Of a DNA stretch of 49,420 bases, positions 31,224-40,099 are shown piece by piece. Under the pieces are notes generated by a model, which saw only the letters and a list, made by a program, of their open reading frames with translations, made no database searches and was not told the DNA's origin. Each line of letters begins with the position of its first letter. The stretch's first letter is position 1. This DNA comes from CAZUUO01 sp964622665 (GTDB lineage: Bacteria > Patescibacteriota > Patescibacteriia > Magasanikbacterales > GCA-002688135), in NCBI GenBank assembly GCA_964622665.1, contig CAZUUO010000002.1, positions 1-49,420 of the forward strand, read 5' to 3'. Both the position numbers and the translations under genes were made by a program.

Positions 31224-32390
31224 ATGAGTTGCGCACATGTTAAAGTACAGCTAGAAAAATTGCACAAAATAGAAGATAACGTAACGACATACCAGGAAGC
31301 GTGCAAAAAGCCGGGAACTGAAATTAAAGAATTACTGCGTGCGCGTGATGCTCTTAAAAAAGAACTGCACGATTTTAAAATGTTTTTTGAAGAACAAGCA
31401 GCTGAATATGTAAAACTCCCGTTAATACTCGCAGAAAGCGATGAAATACTGTCAGGATTCCAAGAAGGATACATGAAAATAAAATCTGGCGAGACACCGC
31501 TCCTCATCAGCACCGAAGGTGAGCCATTTTTCCCAAAAGGAGATGTTAGAAGTGGTTATAACATCAGAGAATTAGGAAATGTAAGCTGTGGATTGGTATC
31601 TATTGAATTTAAAGATGGGGTATCTTGGTACATCGACACCAACGGCAAAAAAGTAATTGATGGTGATGCGTTTGCACATATGAGTGATTTTATCAAGCCC
31701 GACAATGTTGCCATGGTAACAGTTGGTCTATATCAATTCATCATTAATACAAAAGGCGAAACCATCAGTACACACTTTCAAAATATCCAAGGACTTTATG
31801 ATGGTGGTGTCATGATTGCAAAAGATGGCCAATATTACTTATGCGACTTTAGCGGAAAAAGAATTACTGATGAAACATACACGACCGCCGACTTCCAAGA
31901 TGAAGGCGGCATATACAAAGTAAGTTGTGACGGGAAAACAAAATTCTTTATCGATAGTCACGGCAAACAAATTGGTGAAAAATATACAGACATACGAGGA
32001 TTTAGTAATGGTCGCGGCCAAGTACAAATAGATAATACATGGCATTTTATAGATATCGATGGAAAGATTGTATGCGGTGGTTATGAAGATGCAAAAATAT
32101 TTAAAAATGGCAGAGCCTTCGTAAAAATTAAAGGGAAATGGTCAGTGATTGATACCTATGGAAATGTGCTCTTTGGCGGCTTTGATGATGACGGCGTACA
32201 AGTATTCAAAGAAGGTCGCGCACATGTTGCAAAAAAAGGAGTGCATGCAATTATCGATGTACAGGGAAACACTATTTTTGAAGGAAATATTAAATTATCA
32301 GGCATGTTCAATAATGGGTTGTGCACCCTGCATAACGGTATAAATAGTTACCAGATCGATATAAATGGAAAAATAAAGCCTCTATGGTAA
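31224..32390 (+). CDS. WG-repeat (KWG Leptospira-type) protein
   Basis: The 388-residue protein starts at the leaderless-type ATG 31224. The first 85 residues are helical. From about 110 it has about eight beta-rich repeats of 30-40 residues, each with a G-x-W/F-x-hydrophobic strand, a DxxGK turn and an F-x-x-GRA/GxA segment (FIDSHGKQIG, FKNGRAFVKIKGKWS). This is the WG repeat pattern. There is no signal peptide, so it may be cytoplasmic. The stop overlaps the Nramp-like start by 7 nt. Confidence 0.8.
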   Translation: MSCAHVKVQLEKLHKIEDNVTTYQEACKKPGTEIKELLRARDALKKELHDFKMFFEEQAAEYVKLPLILAESDEILSGFQEGYMKIKSGETPLLISTEGEPFFPKGDVRSGYNIRELGNVSCGLVSIEFKDGVSWYIDTNGKKVIDGDAFAHMSDFIKPDNVAMVTVGLYQFIINTKGETISTHFQNIQGLYDGGVMIAKDGQYYLCDFSGKRITDETYTTADFQDEGGIYKVSCDGKTKFFIDSHGKQIGEKYTDIRGFSNGRGQVQIDNTWHFIDIDGKIVCGGYEDAKIFKNGRAFVKIKGKWSVIDTYGNVLFGGFDDDGVQVFKEGRAHVAKKGVHAIIDVQGNTIFEGNIKLSGMFNNGLCTLHNGINSYQIDINGKIKPLW

Positions 32391-33640
32391 AAGAGAAAAT
32401 AAAAAAATTATTCCGTGCGCTGGGCCCTGGATTTATAACCGGCGCATCAGATGACGATCCATCAGGTATTGGAACCTATGCACAAACCGGTGCACAATTT
32501 GGTCACCAACAAAATTTTGTACCACTTTTTTCACTCCCCTCCATGATTACCATACAAGAAATGTGTGGTCGTATTGGCATGGTGACCGGAAAAGGAATTG
32601 GTGCAATTTTGCGGCTCCACTACACAAAACCGATTCAATTATTTGCGGTAATTCTGTTGACACTCGCAAATACCGTAAACATCGGCGCTGATTTAGGAGC
32701 CATGGCAGCAAGTGCACAATTATTATTTCCCGCATTCCCCTTTAGTGCTTTTCTCATACTCTTCACCGCACTCATCCTTATTCTCATTATCATAATTCCC
32801 TATAAAAAATACGCATCCATTTTAAAGTGGCTCACCTTTTCACTATTTTGTTACATCGGGGTTGCTGCATTTGTATCAATCTCGTGGAGAGAAGTTTTGC
32901 AACACACCTTTATCCCAACCACCACATTCAACAAAGACAGTGTCATGAATATCGTTGCACTTTTAGGAACCACCATTTCACCCTATCTCTTTTTTTGGCA
33001 AACCGATCAAGAAGTTGAAGAAGAAATCGCTGAGAAAAAAATGTCGCCCGGTAAAAGTTGGCATATCTCATGGCACGACGTAAAAGCAATGCGTGTTGAT
33101 ACCATATTTGGCATGTTTTTTTCAAACCTCATCGCATTTTTTATCATTATTGCCGCAGCAGAGACACTCCACAAAAATGGCATAACCAATATCACCACCG
33201 CCCAAGAAGCGGCACAAAGTTTAGCCCCTTTTGCTGGTAATGCAGCATCAGCATTATTTGCACTTGGTATTATCGGTACTGGTATGTTAGCAGTTCCTAT
33301 TCTTGCCGCATCAATTTCATATGCGTGGTCTGAAATTCTCAAATGGAATAACGGCCTCAACAAAACATGGCGACAAGCTGAAAAATTCTACAGTATTATT
33401 ATTGGCGTGACACTCATTGGCGTCATCATGAACTACACCGCTCTACAACCATTTCAATTACTGTACTATAGTGCGGTATTCAATGGTATTTCAGCTCCCA
33501 TACTCATTTTCCTTATTATCCATATTGCAAACAATAAAAAAATAATGGGAAAATACAAAAATTCAAAAACATCAAACATTATCGGCTTACTGACCGGGAT
33601 AATCATGGCGATTGCATCCATACTTTTATTCATCCTCTAA
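32384..33640 (+). CDS. Nramp-family divalent metal transporter, variant metal site
   Basis: The 418-residue protein has about eleven membrane helices. GPGFITGASDDDPSGIGTYAQ (residues 14-34) replaces the canonical TM1 DPGN with DDPSG. The TM6 metal motif, normally MPH, reads SPY (TTISPYLFFWQ). These changes place it in a divergent subgroup of the family and metal specificity cannot be assumed. The start overlaps the WG-repeat stop, so the two are probably coupled. Confidence 0.8.
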   Translation: MVKEKIKKLFRALGPGFITGASDDDPSGIGTYAQTGAQFGHQQNFVPLFSLPSMITIQEMCGRIGMVTGKGIGAILRLHYTKPIQLFAVILLTLANTVNIGADLGAMAASAQLLFPAFPFSAFLILFTALILILIIIIPYKKYASILKWLTFSLFCYIGVAAFVSISWREVLQHTFIPTTTFNKDSVMNIVALLGTTISPYLFFWQTDQEVEEEIAEKKMSPGKSWHISWHDVKAMRVDTIFGMFFSNLIAFFIIIAAAETLHKNGITNITTAQEAAQSLAPFAGNAASALFALGIIGTGMLAVPILAASISYAWSEILKWNNGLNKTWRQAEKFYSIIIGVTLIGVIMNYTALQPFQLLYYSAVFNGISAPILIFLIIHIANNKKIMGKYKNSKTSNIIGLLTGIIMAIASILLFIL

Positions 33641-33642
33641 CT

Positions 33643-33671
33643 TTGACAAAACAACCAAAATCTCTTATTAT
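33643..33671 (+). promoter_or_regulatory. Consensus promoter of the 33704 gene
   Basis: TTGACA, a 17-nt spacer and TATTAT. Confidence 0.85.
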
Positions 33672-33703
33672 CAAAAAAGATTTTCGCCCGACAGGAGGAA
33701 ATC

Positions 33704-33925
33704 ATGAGAAAAAGAATAGAAAGTCTACTGGTTGCCTTCATGAAATGCGCAGCATATGCCGGTGGTGTGCAAACACTCGAAGCACAACAATTTCGTGAAC
33801 GAAGAAAAACATTAAAAGCTTTTTACAAAACAAGCAGTAGAATAACCAACGAGGACGTCAAAAAACTATTTCCAAATATAGTCGCCGCCAAAATAGCGGC
33901 AAGCGAAATGGGCACCAGCCTCTGA
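33704..33925 (+). CDS. Small basic hypothetical protein
   Basis: The ATG follows AGGAGG at about 6 nt and a consensus promoter. The 73 residues are basic and helical (RERRKTLKAFYKTSSR; DVKKLFPNIVAAKIAASEMG). No family is recognised. Its promoter, ribosome site and terminator layout is the same as in the gene array at 36.4-38.1 kb. Confidence 0.65.
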   Translation: MRKRIESLLVAFMKCAAYAGGVQTLEAQQFRERRKTLKAFYKTSSRITNEDVKKLFPNIVAAKIAASEMGTSL

Positions 33926-33927
33926 TA

Positions 33928-33948
33928 AGCACCAACGCGGTGCTTTTT
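33928..33948 (+). terminator. Terminator of the 33704 gene
   Basis: AGCACC, loop AACGC and GGTGCT, then T5. Confidence 0.8.
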
Positions 33949-33963
33949 AATTTCCTAATTTTA

Positions 33964-33972
33964 TGTTATAGT
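33964..33972 (+). promoter_or_regulatory. Extended -10 of the MFS gene
   Basis: TGT-TATAGT ends 8 nt before ATG 33981. Confidence 0.65.
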
Positions 33973-33980
33973 ACCAATCT

Positions 33981-35213
33981 ATGAAACGATCTCCACTACT
34001 TGCACTTTTTATTACCGTACTCATCGACATGCTCGGTGTCGGTATTATTATCCCCGTGTTAGCCCCACTATTTTTAAGTCCATCAGCCGGTCTTTTCCCG
34101 GTAGAAGCATCTCAAAGTGTACGAACTATCGCATTGGGACTCATGGGAGGAATTTTCCCACTCATGCAATTAATTGGCGCGCCACTGTTAGGTGCACTCG
34201 CTGACCGACATGGCCGCAAAAAAATTCTCCTTGTTTCATTATTTGGTACCTTAATGGGATATATCCTATTTGCATTAGGTATCGTACTAGGCAATCTCCC
34301 ACTACTCTTCTTCTCTCGCGCACTTGATGGATTTACAGGAGGAAATATTTCGATTGCCATGTCATCAATTGCCGACATATCAGATGAAAAATCCCGCACC
34401 AAAAATTTTGGCTTAATTGGTATGGCGTTTGGAATTGGATTCATCATCGGACCCTACATTGGTGGAGTATTATCAGATCCAACCAACCTCCCCTTCTTCA
34501 ACTTTGCAACACCATTTTGGGCAGCAACTATTTTGTGCGCAATGAACATTGTACTAGTCATTACCAATCTCCCCGAAACACTGAAACAAAAATTACAAAA
34601 ACCTTTTTCTGTATTTACCGGTTTTATAAACATTGGTCGTGCATTTCACATGAAAAATCTCCGCACCATGTTTATCGTTTCATTCTTATTAACCTGTGGT
34701 TTTAGTTTTTTTGCACAATTTTTTCAGGTGTACTTAATTGATCGTTTTGCATTTACCCAAGGACAAATTGGAAATCTCTTCGCCTACGTTGGGTTATGGA
34801 TTGCATTTACGCAAGGATTTTTAACACGCGCTCTCACCAGATATAAATCAGAACACGTATTGCGCTATAGTATATTAGGATTAGCCATAGCAATTCCGTC
34901 ACTCATTATTCCCCAAAGTGCCCACCTCATTTACCTGGTAAATCCATTCATCTCCATGTTTCAAGGTATTACCAATCCTAACATAACGAATGTGATTTCA
35001 GGCTTAGCCGACAAACAATCCCAAGGTGAAATTTTAGGTATTTCTCAATCAGTGCAATCATTAGCAATGACATTACCGCCGGTTGTTGCAGGATTTCTTG
35101 CTACCTTTGACGTACGCCTCCCACTTATTATGGCTGGATGTATGATTTTGTGTGGTTGGATTATATTTGTCACGCAATACAAAAAACCAACAGAAAAATT
35201 CAGTGAAATATAA
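33981..35213 (+). CDS. MFS efflux transporter, TetA-like
   Basis: The 410-residue protein has twelve predicted membrane helices. The early DMLGVGIIIPVLAPL segment and the loop 2-3 motif A (GALADRHGRKKILL, about 72-85) are typical of the DHA1 drug:H+ antiporter group that includes TetA. GPYIGGVLSD near 155-164 is the motif C region. The substrate is unknown; tetracycline resistance should not be assumed from this similarity. The start is leaderless-type. Confidence 0.85.
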   Translation: MKRSPLLALFITVLIDMLGVGIIIPVLAPLFLSPSAGLFPVEASQSVRTIALGLMGGIFPLMQLIGAPLLGALADRHGRKKILLVSLFGTLMGYILFALGIVLGNLPLLFFSRALDGFTGGNISIAMSSIADISDEKSRTKNFGLIGMAFGIGFIIGPYIGGVLSDPTNLPFFNFATPFWAATILCAMNIVLVITNLPETLKQKLQKPFSVFTGFINIGRAFHMKNLRTMFIVSFLLTCGFSFFAQFFQVYLIDRFAFTQGQIGNLFAYVGLWIAFTQGFLTRALTRYKSEHVLRYSILGLAIAIPSLIIPQSAHLIYLVNPFISMFQGITNPNITNVISGLADKQSQGEILGISQSVQSLAMTLPPVVAGFLATFDVRLPLIMAGCMILCGWIIFVTQYKKPTEKFSEI

Positions 35214-35236
35214 ACTCGCCTCGTGCGAGTTTTTTG
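35214..35236 (+). terminator. Terminator of the MFS gene
   Basis: ACTCGC, loop CTCGT and GCGAGT, then T7. Confidence 0.85.
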
Positions 35237-35240
35237 TTCC

Positions 35241-35269
35241 TTGATAAAATCAGTTCAGACTTCTAAGCT
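35241..35269 (+). promoter_or_regulatory. Promoter of rarA, leaderless-type
   Basis: TTGATA, a 17-nt spacer and TAAGCT end 8 nt before ATG 35278. Confidence 0.6.
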
Positions 35270-35277
35270 CATAGTAT

Positions 35278-36399
35278 ATGCCTCTTGCTGATATCTTGCG
35301 TCCCACATCACTTCAAGAATACATCGGTCAAACACACCTCGTGGGAGAAAACGCACCGCTTAAAAATGCTATTGAACAACAGCATCTTTTTTCATTTATG
35401 TTGTGGGGACCTCCCGGTGTAGGCAAAACAACCCTAGCCCGAATTTATGCACGCGCCATGAACGCAGTAATGTTTGAAATTTCTGCGGTAAGCGCAGGAA
35501 AAGACGACATTCGAAAAATTGTTGCGCAAGAAAGTGATCAAAAGAAAATTTTATTTATTGATGAAATTCATCGATTTAATAAAGCGCAGCAAGATTATTT
35601 ACTCCCCTTTGTAGAAAATGGTGAATTAACCGTAATCGGTGCAACAACCGAAAATCCCAGTTTTGAGATCATCACCCCACTTCTTTCTCGTTGTCGTGTT
35701 TTTATTCTGAAATCACTAACAGATGAAGAATTATTACAAATCATCGACCGTACCAAACTATCAATGTCTGATGACACAAAGCATATTGCCTTACAATTGT
35801 CCGGCGGTGATGCACGAAAATTAATTTCTATTCTTGAACAAACTCATCAACTGTACACCGAAATTACCAAAGATACCTTATACAAAACCGTGCAAGCAAA
35901 TCCCCTTTCCTACGACAAAAAGGGTGAAGAACATTTCAACCTCATCAGTGCATTTATCAAATCAATGCGTGGTGGTGATGCTGATGCCGCAGTATATTAC
36001 CTCGCCCGCATGATTGAAGGGGGAGAAGATCCGTTATTTATTGCACGCCGCATGATTATTTTTGCATCCGAAGATATTGGACTTTCTCAACCAACAGCAC
36101 TCGTTGTTGCTACAAATGTATTTGCAGCACTTGAAAAAATTGGATTACCCGAAGGAAGAATTACACTCGCACACGGAGCAATATACCTAGCAAAATGCCC
36201 AAAAGATCGTCGCGTATATGACGCCATTGGCAGCGCATTACAGGAAGTTGGTTATAGTGGAGCTCTTCCCATTCCGCTACACTTACGTAACGCACCAACA
36301 AAACTCATGAAAGACGCAGGATATGGTACAGAATATGAAATGTATGATAAAAAATCATATCTCCCCGAGAAAATTGTCGATAAAAAGTTTTTTATATAA
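35278..36399 (+). CDS. rarA: Replication-associated recombination protein A (RarA/MgsA)
   Basis: The 373-residue AAA+ ATPase acts at stalled replication forks. Walker A is GPPGVGKT (44-51), Walker B LFIDEIHRF (92-100), sensor 1 IGATTENPSF, then LLSRCRVF with the arginine finger. The C-terminal tetramerisation domain has SAFIKSMRGGDADAAVYYLARM and the ending HLRNAPTKLMK. It is shorter than the usual 430-450 residues, mostly by compact loops and a short C-terminus. Confidence 0.92.
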   Translation: MPLADILRPTSLQEYIGQTHLVGENAPLKNAIEQQHLFSFMLWGPPGVGKTTLARIYARAMNAVMFEISAVSAGKDDIRKIVAQESDQKKILFIDEIHRFNKAQQDYLLPFVENGELTVIGATTENPSFEIITPLLSRCRVFILKSLTDEELLQIIDRTKLSMSDDTKHIALQLSGGDARKLISILEQTHQLYTEITKDTLYKTVQANPLSYDKKGEEHFNLISAFIKSMRGGDADAAVYYLARMIEGGEDPLFIARRMIIFASEDIGLSQPTALVVATNVFAALEKIGLPEGRITLAHGAIYLAKCPKDRRVYDAIGSALQEVGYSGALPIPLHLRNAPTKLMKDAGYGTEYEMYDKKSYLPEKIVDKKFFI

Positions 36400-36400
36400 A

Positions 36401-36429
36401 TTGACAAAGGATGCTACAGTACATAGCAT
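36401..36429 (+). promoter_or_regulatory. Promoter of the 36459 gene
   Basis: TTGACA, a 17-nt spacer and TAGCAT. Confidence 0.8.
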
Positions 36430-36458
36430 ATTATTAGTTCTGTGAAGAAGGAGCGAAG

Positions 36459-36992
36459 ATGACAAAGCACATACAACTTGATCGATATATATGTACTAAA
36501 ACATTGGTAGTGGATGATCCAAAAGAGGAAAAAATTGCGGGAATATTCAAACAAGCAATAACACACCAACTTACCAACAAAGTAAATCGTTGTAATCCAT
36601 CAATAGTAGTGCGCAATACAAAGGAAGTTATAGAAGCAAATTTGGGAAATACGTACACTACGATTCAAATAAAAATCCCCAATGAAAATCCTCAAAAAAC
36701 AATAATGACCGCGCATTACCTCACAAAAGTTAGAGAAGTAATCGCGAAAAATTTCTCGCCTTACACACTCATTCCAACAGGAAGACGAGGAATTTTGCCG
36801 GGAGGAAAAATGGAGCCCATTGAATTTGAACCAGTAAACGTATCACTAATCGTCGTCCACCAACCAATAGTAACCGCACGAAATGTACAAAAAGATAAAA
36901 CACAAAAATCCTGTTACAAAAAAGTAACCTTGCTCTCCATACATCTCCAATGGGAATACACACCAATATCTACAGAAATTGAAGAAAAATAA
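36459..36992 (+). CDS. Hypothetical protein, paralogue of the 37566 product
   Basis: The ATG follows AAGGAG at about 6 nt. The 177-residue basic soluble protein aligns by eye along its length with the 178-residue product at 37566: a helix with a KCxP/RCNP turn, a QIKIP/EIDIP strand, a KNFSPYTLIPTGRR/QKFKPYPITTRTRK segment, and a final HLQWEYTPI/NIRWEFTKI strand. The shared C-terminal W-E-F/Y strand is the clearest link. No known family is recognised. Confidence 0.7.
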   Translation: MTKHIQLDRYICTKTLVVDDPKEEKIAGIFKQAITHQLTNKVNRCNPSIVVRNTKEVIEANLGNTYTTIQIKIPNENPQKTIMTAHYLTKVREVIAKNFSPYTLIPTGRRGILPGGKMEPIEFEPVNVSLIVVHQPIVTARNVQKDKTQKSCYKKVTLLSIHLQWEYTPISTEIEEK

Positions 36993-37000
36993 ATTCCACA

Positions 37001-37022
37001 AACACCAACACGGTGTTTTTTA
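37001..37022 (+). terminator. Terminator of the 36459 gene
   Basis: AACACC, loop AACAC and GGTGTT, then T6. The next -35 follows directly. Confidence 0.85.
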
Positions 37023-37027
37023 TTTTA

Positions 37028-37056
37028 TTGACAAAATCACCAAAAACTAATTAAAT
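37028..37056 (+). promoter_or_regulatory. Promoter of the 37088 gene
   Basis: TTGACA, a 17-nt spacer and TTAAAT. Confidence 0.7.
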
Positions 37057-37087
37057 AACTTCAGTTCCTTGCAAAAGGAGGGTCTCC

Positions 37088-37447
37088 ATGACACTTTCAA
37101 TACGAAATACTACAGTGCTTGAAACAATTACGCTTCCCCATAAAAATGGGATACCGAATAAAAAACGTTTGCATAACATTGTAAAAGCAAGTAATAAAAA
37201 AATACCCGCTCTCACAAATACTGATACCGATGAAAACAAGCCGTATATCAAAGTGGAAATGCAAATCAACCAGATAAATCTGCGGCGTGATGAAGTGGTT
37301 GATAAGTGTCTTGATGAACTTGATGCCATCCTACAAGTAATTGGCGGCAATAGCCTAACATTCAGCCACAAAACCGAAAAAAGAGAGCGTAAACAGAAAG
37401 ACGGAAAAAAAACTGAAAGATTTCTTATTCTAATGCTTCACCGATAG
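37088..37447 (+). CDS. Hypothetical protein in small-gene array
   Basis: The ATG follows AAAAGGAGGG at about 6 nt. The 119-residue basic protein has no cysteine or membrane segment. A central IKVEMQINQINLRRDEVVDK resembles the strand-helix order of its neighbours only weakly. The C-terminus ends in a lysine-rich tail and LILMLHR. A small hairpin, GATAGG/CCTATC (37443-37462), lies across its end. No family is recognised. Confidence 0.6.
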   Translation: MTLSIRNTTVLETITLPHKNGIPNKKRLHNIVKASNKKIPALTNTDTDENKPYIKVEMQINQINLRRDEVVDKCLDELDAILQVIGGNSLTFSHKTEKRERKQKDGKKTERFLILMLHR

Positions 37448-37475
37448 GATAAATAGCCTATCAGTACCAACAACA

Positions 37476-37497
37476 AACACCCACGCGGTGTTTTTTT
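37476..37497 (+). terminator. Terminator of the 37088 gene
   Basis: AACACC, loop CACGC and GGTGTT, then T7. Confidence 0.85.
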
Positions 37498-37504
37498 AAT
37501 TTCA

Positions 37505-37533
37505 TTGACAAAACTACACAAAGCCCGTCTAAT
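37505..37533 (+). promoter_or_regulatory. Promoter of the 37566 gene
   Basis: TTGACA, a 17-nt spacer and TCTAAT. Confidence 0.7.
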
Positions 37534-37565
37534 TAATACAGACCTTTGAAAAAAGGAGGATACCC

Positions 37566-38102
37566 GTGAAAACGAAACCTCAAAAAACAATAGAACTTCC
37601 TTACTATTATAAAATTTTTGAAGTATCGACAGAGGATTGCAGCGAAGCATCAGGTGAAGCAGTAATTCGCGAAGGAATCAACCGGTTCAATAAATGTAAA
37701 CCACCCAAAGTACTCAACAATAGATTTGCCTCTGGCGCTGAAGAACTGCTTGTGTGGAATGGTGGAAACGCCATGGCAGTCATTGAAATAGACATTCCCT
37801 TAGATGCCGACACGGACACCACTGACAACCTCATAAAAAAATACGTTAAATACGCAGACGAATACGGGACACAAAAATTCAAACCCTATCCCATAACAAC
37901 ACGAACCAGAAAATTACTGAATTATGGTGCAATGGCTCCCCTGTTTCCTTCGTTTATGGTGACACTTGCCTATGATCCGGGAATACACGGCAAGGTGTTA
38001 GTAATTGAAAGAAAAGTAAAATGGCAAAAAAAATTGTTGATTAATATACGCTGGGAATTCACTAAAATTAGAGAAAAAAGAAAGGTAAATAAGCAATCAT
38101 AA
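37566..38102 (+). CDS. Hypothetical protein, paralogue of the 36459 product
   Basis: The start is GTG 37566, after AAAAGGAGG at about 7 nt. The 178-residue protein shares the layout of the 36459 product (NKCKPPKV turn, AVIEIDIPLD strand, FKPYPITTRTRKLL, then INIRWEFTKI) but has a more acidic middle. It is soluble and lysine-rich at the end. The two are probably diverged tandem duplicates, with the 37088 gene between them. Function is unknown. Confidence 0.7.
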   Translation: MKTKPQKTIELPYYYKIFEVSTEDCSEASGEAVIREGINRFNKCKPPKVLNNRFASGAEELLVWNGGNAMAVIEIDIPLDADTDTTDNLIKKYVKYADEYGTQKFKPYPITTRTRKLLNYGAMAPLFPSFMVTLAYDPGIHGKVLVIERKVKWQKKLLINIRWEFTKIREKRKVNKQS

Positions 38103-38123
38103 ACACCCATGTGGTGTTTTTTT
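38101..38123 (+). terminator. Terminator of the 37566 gene
   Basis: AAACACC, loop CATGT and GGTGTTT, then T-run. It overlaps the stop codon. Confidence 0.85.
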
Positions 38124-38130
38124 AATTTCA

Positions 38131-38159
38131 TTGACAAAAAAGCATAAAAACGGTATACT
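38131..38159 (+). promoter_or_regulatory. Consensus promoter of typA
   Basis: TTGACA, a 17-nt spacer and TATACT. Confidence 0.9.
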
Positions 38160-38174
38160 ACAGTCAAATTATTT

Positions 38175-38197
38175 CGTGCCGACAACGCACGTTTTTT
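38175..38197 (+). promoter_or_regulatory. Terminator-like hairpin in the typA leader
   Basis: CGTGC/GCACG with a 7-nt loop followed by T6 lies between the promoter and ATG 38208. It could attenuate typA transcription. The stem is only 5 bp, so strength is uncertain. Confidence 0.5.
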
Positions 38198-38207
38198 ATT
38201 CTAAAAT

Positions 38208-40022
38208 ATGCAAAATATTCGCAATGTGGCGATCATCGCTCACGTTGACCACGGCAAAACAACGTTGGTTGACGCACTTATCCGACAATCTGACACCGTA
38301 CTTGGTAAAGAAATGGTTGGAGCTGAATTAATCATGGATAGCAACGAACTTGAAAAAGAACGTGGTATTACCATTTTCAGTAAAAATGCATCAATCGCCC
38401 GCGGAAGCCTTAAAATCAACATCATCGATACCCCGGGACACGCTGACTTTGGCGGTGAAGTGGAACGCGTGCTTTCAATGGCTGACGGATGTTTATTACT
38501 CGTTGATGCAAAAGAAGGACCAATGCCACAAACTCGTTTTGTGTTAAAACACGCACTTGCTTCAGGCTTAAAGGTTATCGTTGTCATCAATAAAATTGAT
38601 AAACCTGACGCTCGTGTCGCATGGGTACATGATGCAACGCTTGAATTATTCATGGAATTAGGTGCAAACGATCAACAACTCGACTTCCCTATTGTTTACG
38701 CATCAGCAAAACAAGGAAAAGCAGGAAACACTCCTGACCTTGCTGCAATGACTGACATTAAAGCAATTTACGACGCAATTGAACAACACATTCAACAACC
38801 AAAATGTGATGTAAACGCACCATTACAAATGCGCGTTACGACATTGGCTGCTGACACCTTCAAAGGACGTATTTCAACAGGACGTATTGAAGCAGGTGTT
38901 ATCAAAAACGGACAAGAAGTCATGCATATCAACCGAGAAGGTATCATGAAAAAAGCACGTATCACCACACTTATGGGTTTTGATGGTTTAAACCGTCTTG
39001 AAATTCAAGAAGCAAGCGCTGGTGACATCGTCGCAATTTCAGGTATTGCTGATGCATTGATTGGTGAAACTATTGCAGACGTTACCAATCCTGTTGCACT
39101 TGAACTTCTCCCTATTGAAGAACCAACCGTGAAAATGACCTTCATGGTAAATGATTCACCATTTGCAGGAAAAGAAGGACAATACACCACATCACGCCAA
39201 ATTCGTGAACGTCTTTTCAAAGAATTAGAAACCGACATGGCACTTCGCGTTGAAGATACCGATGACGGAAAATGGATTGTTTCAGGTCGTGGTGAATTAC
39301 ATCTTTCAATTTTGATTGAACGTATGCGCCGCGAAGGATTTGAATTCCAAGTTTCACGTCCACAAGTTATCGCTAAAATTATCGATGGCAAAACATTCGT
39401 ACCATACGAAAAAGTATACATCGAAGTTCCTGAAGAACATTCAGGCGTGGTTATCCAAAAATTAGGATCACGCTATGGTGAATTACGTGAGATGAAAACT
39501 GATGAAAAAGGAATTACTCAATTAGAATTTATCATCCCAACTCGTGGTCTCTTTGGTTATCGAACTGAATTTTTAACTGATACCCGCGGACTTGGTATCA
39601 TGAACACCAACTTCCATGGCTACGAAGCTGACCCAGGAAAATGGCATACTCGTAATCAAGGTTCACTAGTTGCTCATGAATCAGGTGCAACAACCTTATA
39701 CGCACTCGTTAACTTACAAGATCGTGGCGTACTCTTCTTAGGAGCTGCCGTAAATGTCTATAAAGGACAAATCGTCGGACAAAATGCTCGTGAAGATGAT
39801 TTACGTATTAACGTCTGTAAAGAAAAACAACTTTCAAACATGCGTTCAAAAGGTGATGGAGAACGTGAACATTTCAACACTCCTCGCACATTAACGCTTG
39901 AAGATGCGATTGAATATATCGCTGACGATGAGTTGGTAGAAGTAACTCCGGTAAGCATTCGCCTCCGCAAAATCTTGCTTGATGAAAATGAAGCTCGTAA
40001 AGCTGCAAAAGGCATGAAATAA
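38208..40022 (+). CDS. typA: Translational GTPase TypA/BipA
   Basis: The 604-residue GTPase is of the EF-G type and binds the ribosome, helping 50S assembly and stress growth. G1 is AHVDHGKT (11-18), switch II region DTPGHADFGGEV, and G4 NKID. The C-terminal domains are of normal length. No strong Shine-Dalgarno site precedes the ATG; a terminator-like hairpin lies just upstream. Codon use looks more constrained than in the neighbouring hypothetical genes, as expected for a highly expressed gene. Confidence 0.95.
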   Translation: MQNIRNVAIIAHVDHGKTTLVDALIRQSDTVLGKEMVGAELIMDSNELEKERGITIFSKNASIARGSLKINIIDTPGHADFGGEVERVLSMADGCLLLVDAKEGPMPQTRFVLKHALASGLKVIVVINKIDKPDARVAWVHDATLELFMELGANDQQLDFPIVYASAKQGKAGNTPDLAAMTDIKAIYDAIEQHIQQPKCDVNAPLQMRVTTLAADTFKGRISTGRIEAGVIKNGQEVMHINREGIMKKARITTLMGFDGLNRLEIQEASAGDIVAISGIADALIGETIADVTNPVALELLPIEEPTVKMTFMVNDSPFAGKEGQYTTSRQIRERLFKELETDMALRVEDTDDGKWIVSGRGELHLSILIERMRREGFEFQVSRPQVIAKIIDGKTFVPYEKVYIEVPEEHSGVVIQKLGSRYGELREMKTDEKGITQLEFIIPTRGLFGYRTEFLTDTRGLGIMNTNFHGYEADPGKWHTRNQGSLVAHESGATTLYALVNLQDRGVLFLGAAVNVYKGQIVGQNAREDDLRINVCKEKQLSNMRSKGDGEREHFNTPRTLTLEDAIEYIADDELVEVTPVSIRLRKILLDENEARKAAKGMK

Positions 40023-40024
40023 AA

Positions 40025-40054
40025 AACGGCCCCACATCGGGGTTGTTTTTTTAT
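40025..40054 (+). terminator. Terminator of typA
   Basis: AACGGCCCC/GGGGTTGTT (two G-U pairs) with loop ACATC, then T-run. Confidence 0.8.
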
Positions 40055-40061
40055 TAGAAAA

Positions 40062-40089
40062 ATGACAAAACACTGTGCTTTGGTATACT
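40062..40089 (+). promoter_or_regulatory. Promoter of the DUF5654 gene, leaderless-type
   Basis: ATGACA, a 16-nt spacer ending TGG and TATACT end 10 nt before ATG 40100. Confidence 0.7.
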
Positions 40090-40099
40090 AGGTAGTACT

